From contig CALHQK010000062.1 of NCBI GenBank assembly GCA_938037185.1, positions 1 to 8,262 of the forward strand: DNA of 8,262 nt, given 5' to 3'. The translations under genes and the position numbers were made by a program. Below the pieces are notes generated by a model that saw nothing but the letters and a program-made list of their open reading frames with translations, was not told the origin of the DNA and did not search any database. Of the stretch, positions 5,881-8,262 are shown piece after piece. The stretch is from an uncultured Riemerella sp. Its GTDB lineage: Bacteria > Bacteroidota > Bacteroidia > Flavobacteriales > Weeksellaceae. The stretch's first letter is position 1, and every line of letters starts with the position of its first letter.

Positions 5881-6810
5881 ATGACAATGCAGACAACCAA
5901 CACCGTTCTTATGATAGAGCCTGTGGCGTTTGGCTATAATGCCCAGACTGCCGAGAACAACTATTTCCAAATAAACTCCGAGAACGAAAATACTCAGCTG
6001 AAAGCCTTGGCTGAGTTTAATGCTTTTGTGGAAAAACTCCGTTCTCATGGAATCAATGTTATCGTGGTTAAAGACACTCTGGAGCCACATACGCCAGATT
6101 CTATTTTTCCAAATAACTGGGTGAGTTTCAGTCCAGAGGGAAGGGTAGTTCTCTATCCGATGTTCGCACCGAACCGAAGAGATGAGCGTCGAATGGACAT
6201 CATAGAAAAGCTGAAAAATGAAGGTTTTGAAGTAAAGGAAATCGTGGATTTTACCCAGCACGAAAAGGAAAATAAGTTTTTGGAAGGAACGGGAAGCATC
6301 ATCTTTGACCAAGATAATAAGATAGCATACGGCTCGGTTTCTGTTCGGCTGGATGAGGATTTGTTCCGTGAATTTTGTACGAAAATAGGCTTTAAACCTG
6401 TTGTTTTTCACTCGTATCAGACCATAGACCACCAGCGCATGCCTATCTATCATACCAATGTGATGATGTGTCTGGCAGACCAGTTTGCGGTGATTTGTCT
6501 CGATTGTATAGATGATGAAACGGAACGAAAACAGGTGATAGAAACGATAGAAAAATCAGGAAAAGAAATCATAGCAATTACCGAAGAGCAGATGCATAAT
6601 TTTGCGGGAAATATGCTCCAGCTGCATAATGATAAAGGAGATAAGTTTCTGATAATGAGCCAGACAGCATACAGCTCACTCACGCAGGAGCAGATAAAAA
6701 ATATTGAAAAATATAGCCAAATCATTTCTTCTGATTTGAGGACAATAGAAATCAACGGCGGCGGCGGTGCCAGATGTATGCTTGCGGAAGTGTTTTTACC
6801 AAAGAAATAG
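5881..6810 (+). CDS. ctlX: Citrulline utilization hydrolase CtlX
   Basis: The 309-residue protein matches CtlX, an arginine deiminase-related hydrolase that removes the ureido group of citrulline to give ornithine, CO2 and ammonia. Visible active-site blocks are PDSIFPNNW at 72-80, LEGTGS at 134-139 with E135, YHTNVMM at 190-196 with H191, and GGGGARC at 293-299 with nucleophile C299. The spacing is that of the guanidino-modifying superfamily, but the sequence is clearly distinct from the gene upstream. The ATG at 5881 was chosen over an in-frame TTG at 5851 because the family begins shortly before TTNTVLMIEP. ATG 5887 is a second candidate. The 55-nt gap before it has no terminator or clear promoter, so co-transcription with the preceding gene is likely. 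The function rests on family recognition. Confidence 0.87.
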   Translation: MTMQTTNTVLMIEPVAFGYNAQTAENNYFQINSENENTQLKALAEFNAFVEKLRSHGINVIVVKDTLEPHTPDSIFPNNWVSFSPEGRVVLYPMFAPNRRDERRMDIIEKLKNEGFEVKEIVDFTQHEKENKFLEGTGSIIFDQDNKIAYGSVSVRLDEDLFREFCTKIGFKPVVFHSYQTIDHQRMPIYHTNVMMCLADQFAVICLDCIDDETERKQVIETIEKSGKEIIAITEEQMHNFAGNMLQLHNDKGDKFLIMSQTAYSSLTQEQIKNIEKYSQIISSDLRTIEINGGGGARCMLAEVFLPKK

Positions 6811-6828
6811 CAGAAAAAAGTTTTAATC

Positions 6829-7584
6829 ATGACAGAAAACATCAAAAAGTTACAAGAGTTATTGGACTGCGAGGTCATTCCAGTTGCGCCAAATACAGCA
6901 CCAAAACAATTGGTAGAAACTTATCTAAATCTTTGGAAGGAAGGCAAGGAGCAGAAATTCACGCCTGTGATAGTGACGGCGGATGATATATTGCTTGAAA
7001 AATTTGAATTAGATTTGGAGGATTTGGACTTGCCTTTTACAAAGGAAGGTATGAAAACTTATCGTGAAAAAATCCTTGCTGAAGCGCAGAAACTAAACGG
7101 AGCTGATTTCTATAAAGAAGAGAAAAAGGAGTTTTTGGGAGAGGTTTCCGTTGATGAAATTCAGTGGGAAGTGCCAGAAGATGAGGAGTTGATGTTTAGT
7201 TCATATTTGGATATTGACTATGATGATGAGAGCAAAAGCACGATAAAAGAAGGTGTAGTCATCGTAAAACTTCCGACAGAAAAATCCTATGAAGCCTTTG
7301 TATGGCTGCCGATGGGCGGGTTTAATGACTGTCCGCTTCCAGCCGAAATGACTGCGATGGCAAGATATTGGCAAGAAAAACACGGAGCAGAGCTAGCGAC
7401 AATCACCTATGACACAGCTGAATTTTACCTAAATCAGCCAGTTTCTGATAAGGAAGCTTTGGTGGAGCTTGCCATAGAGCAGTATCTTTTTGATGTGGAT
7501 ATCGTGGAGCAGGGCGTGGGCGATGTGGAATCCCTTGTGGAGACACTTTATCAAAACAAGCAGTGGTATTTTTGGTGGGATTAA
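6829..7584 (+). CDS. DUF4253 domain protein
   Basis: This 251-residue acidic protein has no signal peptide or membrane segment. Residues about 145-251 match the DUF4253 domain, recognised from WLPMGGFNDCP at 159-169, MARYWQEKHGAEL at 177-189, IEQYLFDVDIVEQGVG at 216-231, and the typical aromatic end WYFWWD. The N-terminal 140 residues are variable, with an acidic leucine-rich stretch near 58-70. The family has no established activity and I infer none. It begins only 18 nt after ctlX and is followed by a strong hairpin terminator, so it is probably the last gene of the operon. A role linked to arginine or citrulline is possible but rests on position alone. The ATG at 6829 has an A-rich leader and no Shine-Dalgarno sequence. 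Confidence 0.85.
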   Translation: MTENIKKLQELLDCEVIPVAPNTAPKQLVETYLNLWKEGKEQKFTPVIVTADDILLEKFELDLEDLDLPFTKEGMKTYREKILAEAQKLNGADFYKEEKKEFLGEVSVDEIQWEVPEDEELMFSSYLDIDYDDESKSTIKEGVVIVKLPTEKSYEAFVWLPMGGFNDCPLPAEMTAMARYWQEKHGAELATITYDTAEFYLNQPVSDKEALVELAIEQYLFDVDIVEQGVGDVESLVETLYQNKQWYFWWD

Positions 7585-7612
7585 ACTAAAAATGGGAAAT
7601 AGTAATATCATA

Positions 7613-7650
7613 AAAGTGTTGGGTTTTATTCATATAAAATCCAACATTTT
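7613..7650 (+). terminator. Strong hairpin terminator after the DUF4253 gene
   Basis: Bases 7613-7629 and 7634-7650 form a 17-bp stem with two G-U pairs and a 4-nt loop (TCAT). The stem core is TGTTGG/CCAACA, and the stem ends in TTTT on the plus strand and also on the minus strand. It lies 28 nt after the DUF4253 stop and separates the moderate-G+C operon from the A/T-rich segment on its right. It could act in both directions. Confidence 0.72.
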
Positions 7651-7685
7651 GATAAATAGAATATTAAAGTAAAAACTATAATATA

Positions 7686-8033
7686 ATGAGAAGAAAAATA
7701 ATAGTATTGTTATCTGGGTTTGTATTATCTGGATGTCATGTTATAGTTGATGGCTTTGAAGATGCAGAAACAAAAGAAGCCAAAAAACTTTATGTTATAT
7801 CTGACCTTAGGTTCAAAACTTTTATTTATAATAATGGTAGTGATAGTGTGTTTATAAAAACACCTTTTGAGAAAGGCTTTAGAAAAATGGAAGTAGATGC
7901 TATAAATGAAAAAAATGAATATGATGTGAGAATATCGGATCCTAAATATTATAGAAAAATAAAAAAAGATACCATAATCATAAAAGTAGGAAATAAGATA
8001 GAGAAATATGTAATGATAAGCAACAAGAAGTAA
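7686..8033 (+). CDS. Small predicted lipoprotein, unknown family
   Basis: I do not recognise this 115-residue family. The N-terminus is a lipoprotein signal peptide: MRRK, a hydrophobic core at 5-14, and the lipobox LSGC with C17 as the lipidated residue. It should be exported and lipid-anchored. No Lys/Asp/Glu-rich surface-export tag directly follows the cysteine, so the inner face of the outer membrane is a reasonable guess. The mature part of about 99 residues is mixed charge, rich in Lys, Ile, Tyr and Phe, and looks like short beta strands (FKTFIYNN, DSVFIKTPF, DTIIIKVGN, KYVMIS). The ATG at 7686 follows an A/T-rich leader, and no consensus promoter was found in the 35 nt after the terminator. 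G+C is clearly below that of the upstream genes, which suggests lineage-specific or acquired DNA. Confidence 0.72.
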   Translation: MRRKIIVLLSGFVLSGCHVIVDGFEDAETKEAKKLYVISDLRFKTFIYNNGSDSVFIKTPFEKGFRKMEVDAINEKNEYDVRISDPKYYRKIKKDTIIIKVGNKIEKYVMISNKK

Positions 8034-8053
8034 TATAATAATTTTTCAAGCAT

Positions 8054-8152
8054 ATGTTTTTTTTCAATAATAAAAAACACAAACGAGAGTTCACTGAAAC
8101 TTTGCTAAAGAAACGCCGAAGCAAAAACAAAAGTTCATACAAAAACGGATAA
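8054..8152 (+). CDS. Doubtful 32-residue basic micro-ORF
   Basis: A complete small reading frame runs from ATG 8054 to TAA 8150-8152. It encodes a very basic peptide with MFFFNNKK at the start and LLKKRRSKNK in the middle. It lies between the lipoprotein and a partial membrane-protein gene. Its middle (CGCCGAAGC region) has more G+C than the flanks. It could be a micro-protein, a leftover fragment of a longer gene, or chance. No ribosome-binding signal or known family was recognised. The rest of 8034-8176 is A/T-rich, with no clear promoter or terminator. Confidence 0.18.
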   Translation: MFFFNNKKHKREFTETLLKKRRSKNKSSYKNG

Positions 8153-8176
8153 AGCAAATTATTCAAATAAAAAATA

Positions 8177-8262
8177 ATGAAAAAGAAGAAAACTATTATA
8201 AAGAGAATTATAGTTATATTACTTCTAATATTTCTTGTGTATTTAGAGAGAAATGTTCTAAT
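8177..8262 (+). CDS. Partial gene: N-terminally membrane-anchored protein, cut by window edge
   Basis: An open frame starts at ATG 8177 and continues past the window end. The 28 visible residues are a Lys-rich cytoplasmic tip (MKKKKTIIKR), a hydrophobic helix of about 12 residues (IIVILLLIFLVY), then a charged segment beginning LERN. This is a signal anchor or signal peptide without a visible lipobox, so the product is membrane-anchored or exported. Function cannot be judged. It lies 143 nt after the lipoprotein gene on the same strand and shares its A/T-rich composition and Lys/Ile-rich N-terminus, so the two may belong to one accessory locus. Confidence 0.5.
   Translation, partial: MKKKKTIIKRIIVILLLIFLVYLERNVL

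Noticed and set aside
5815..6453. Minus-strand 212-residue open frame
   Set aside because: It is antisense to ctlX, whose active-site motifs are intact, and no domain is visible.
7021..7041. Internal LEDLDLPF stretch in the DUF4253 protein, similar to an SSB tail
   Set aside because: SSB-type tips act at the free C-terminus. Here the stretch is internal and likely a chance acidic segment.
7677..7682. TATAAT before the lipoprotein gene
   Set aside because: Bacteroidota primary sigma factors use TAnnTTTG, and TATAAT is expected by chance in DNA this A/T-rich. It also ends only 3 nt before the ATG.

Overview
The window looks like chromosome of a member of the Bacteroidota, most likely a flavobacterium near the Chryseobacterium/Weeksellaceae group. 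Three promoters fit the phylum-specific form TTG-N17..21-TAnnTTTG. Start codons lack Shine-Dalgarno sequences and sit behind A/T-rich leaders. The DUF3127 protein and the UvrC sequence type are also typical of these bacteria. The assignment comes from motif and protein recognition, not from a database search.

Layout. (1) Bases 1-335: a minus-strand tRNA operon, read Leu(UAG)-Gly(GCC)-Leu(UAA), with its own promoter and an intrinsic terminator. (2) Bases 444-1527: a DUF3127 protein with an SSB-like acidic tail, then aat (leucyl/phenylalanyl-tRNA-protein transferase). A terminator-like hairpin ends exactly at the aat start codon. (3) Bases 1487-2734, minus strand: a DEDDh (DnaQ-type) exonuclease whose C-terminal half is a degenerate UvrC-like GIY-YIG domain. 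Its 3' end overlaps aat tail-to-tail by 41 bp. (4) Bases 2899-4686: uvrC, divergent from the exonuclease, with a GTG start that lies almost on the predicted transcription start. (5) Bases 4911-7584: a probable three-gene operon of an arginine deiminase/dimethylargininase-like hydrolase, the citrulline hydrolase CtlX and a DUF4253 protein, closed by a strong hairpin terminator. (6) Bases 7651-8262: A/T-rich DNA (about 25% G+C on the lines counted by eye) with a small lipoprotein, a doubtful basic micro-ORF and the start of a membrane-anchored protein cut by the window edge.

How the genes work together. The middle of the window is a DNA-repair neighbourhood. UvrC makes both incisions in nucleotide excision repair, and the divergent neighbour joins a 3'-5' exonuclease to a UvrC-N-like fold that has lost its nuclease residues. 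The right-hand operon could convert arginine to citrulline and then to ornithine, using two members of the guanidino-modifying enzyme superfamily. No CRISPR array, insertion sequence, prophage or toxin-antitoxin pair was seen. The most unusual items are the exonuclease-pseudo-GIY-YIG fusion, the apparently leaderless GTG start of uvrC, the hairpin touching the aat start, and the DUF4253 gene in an arginine operon.
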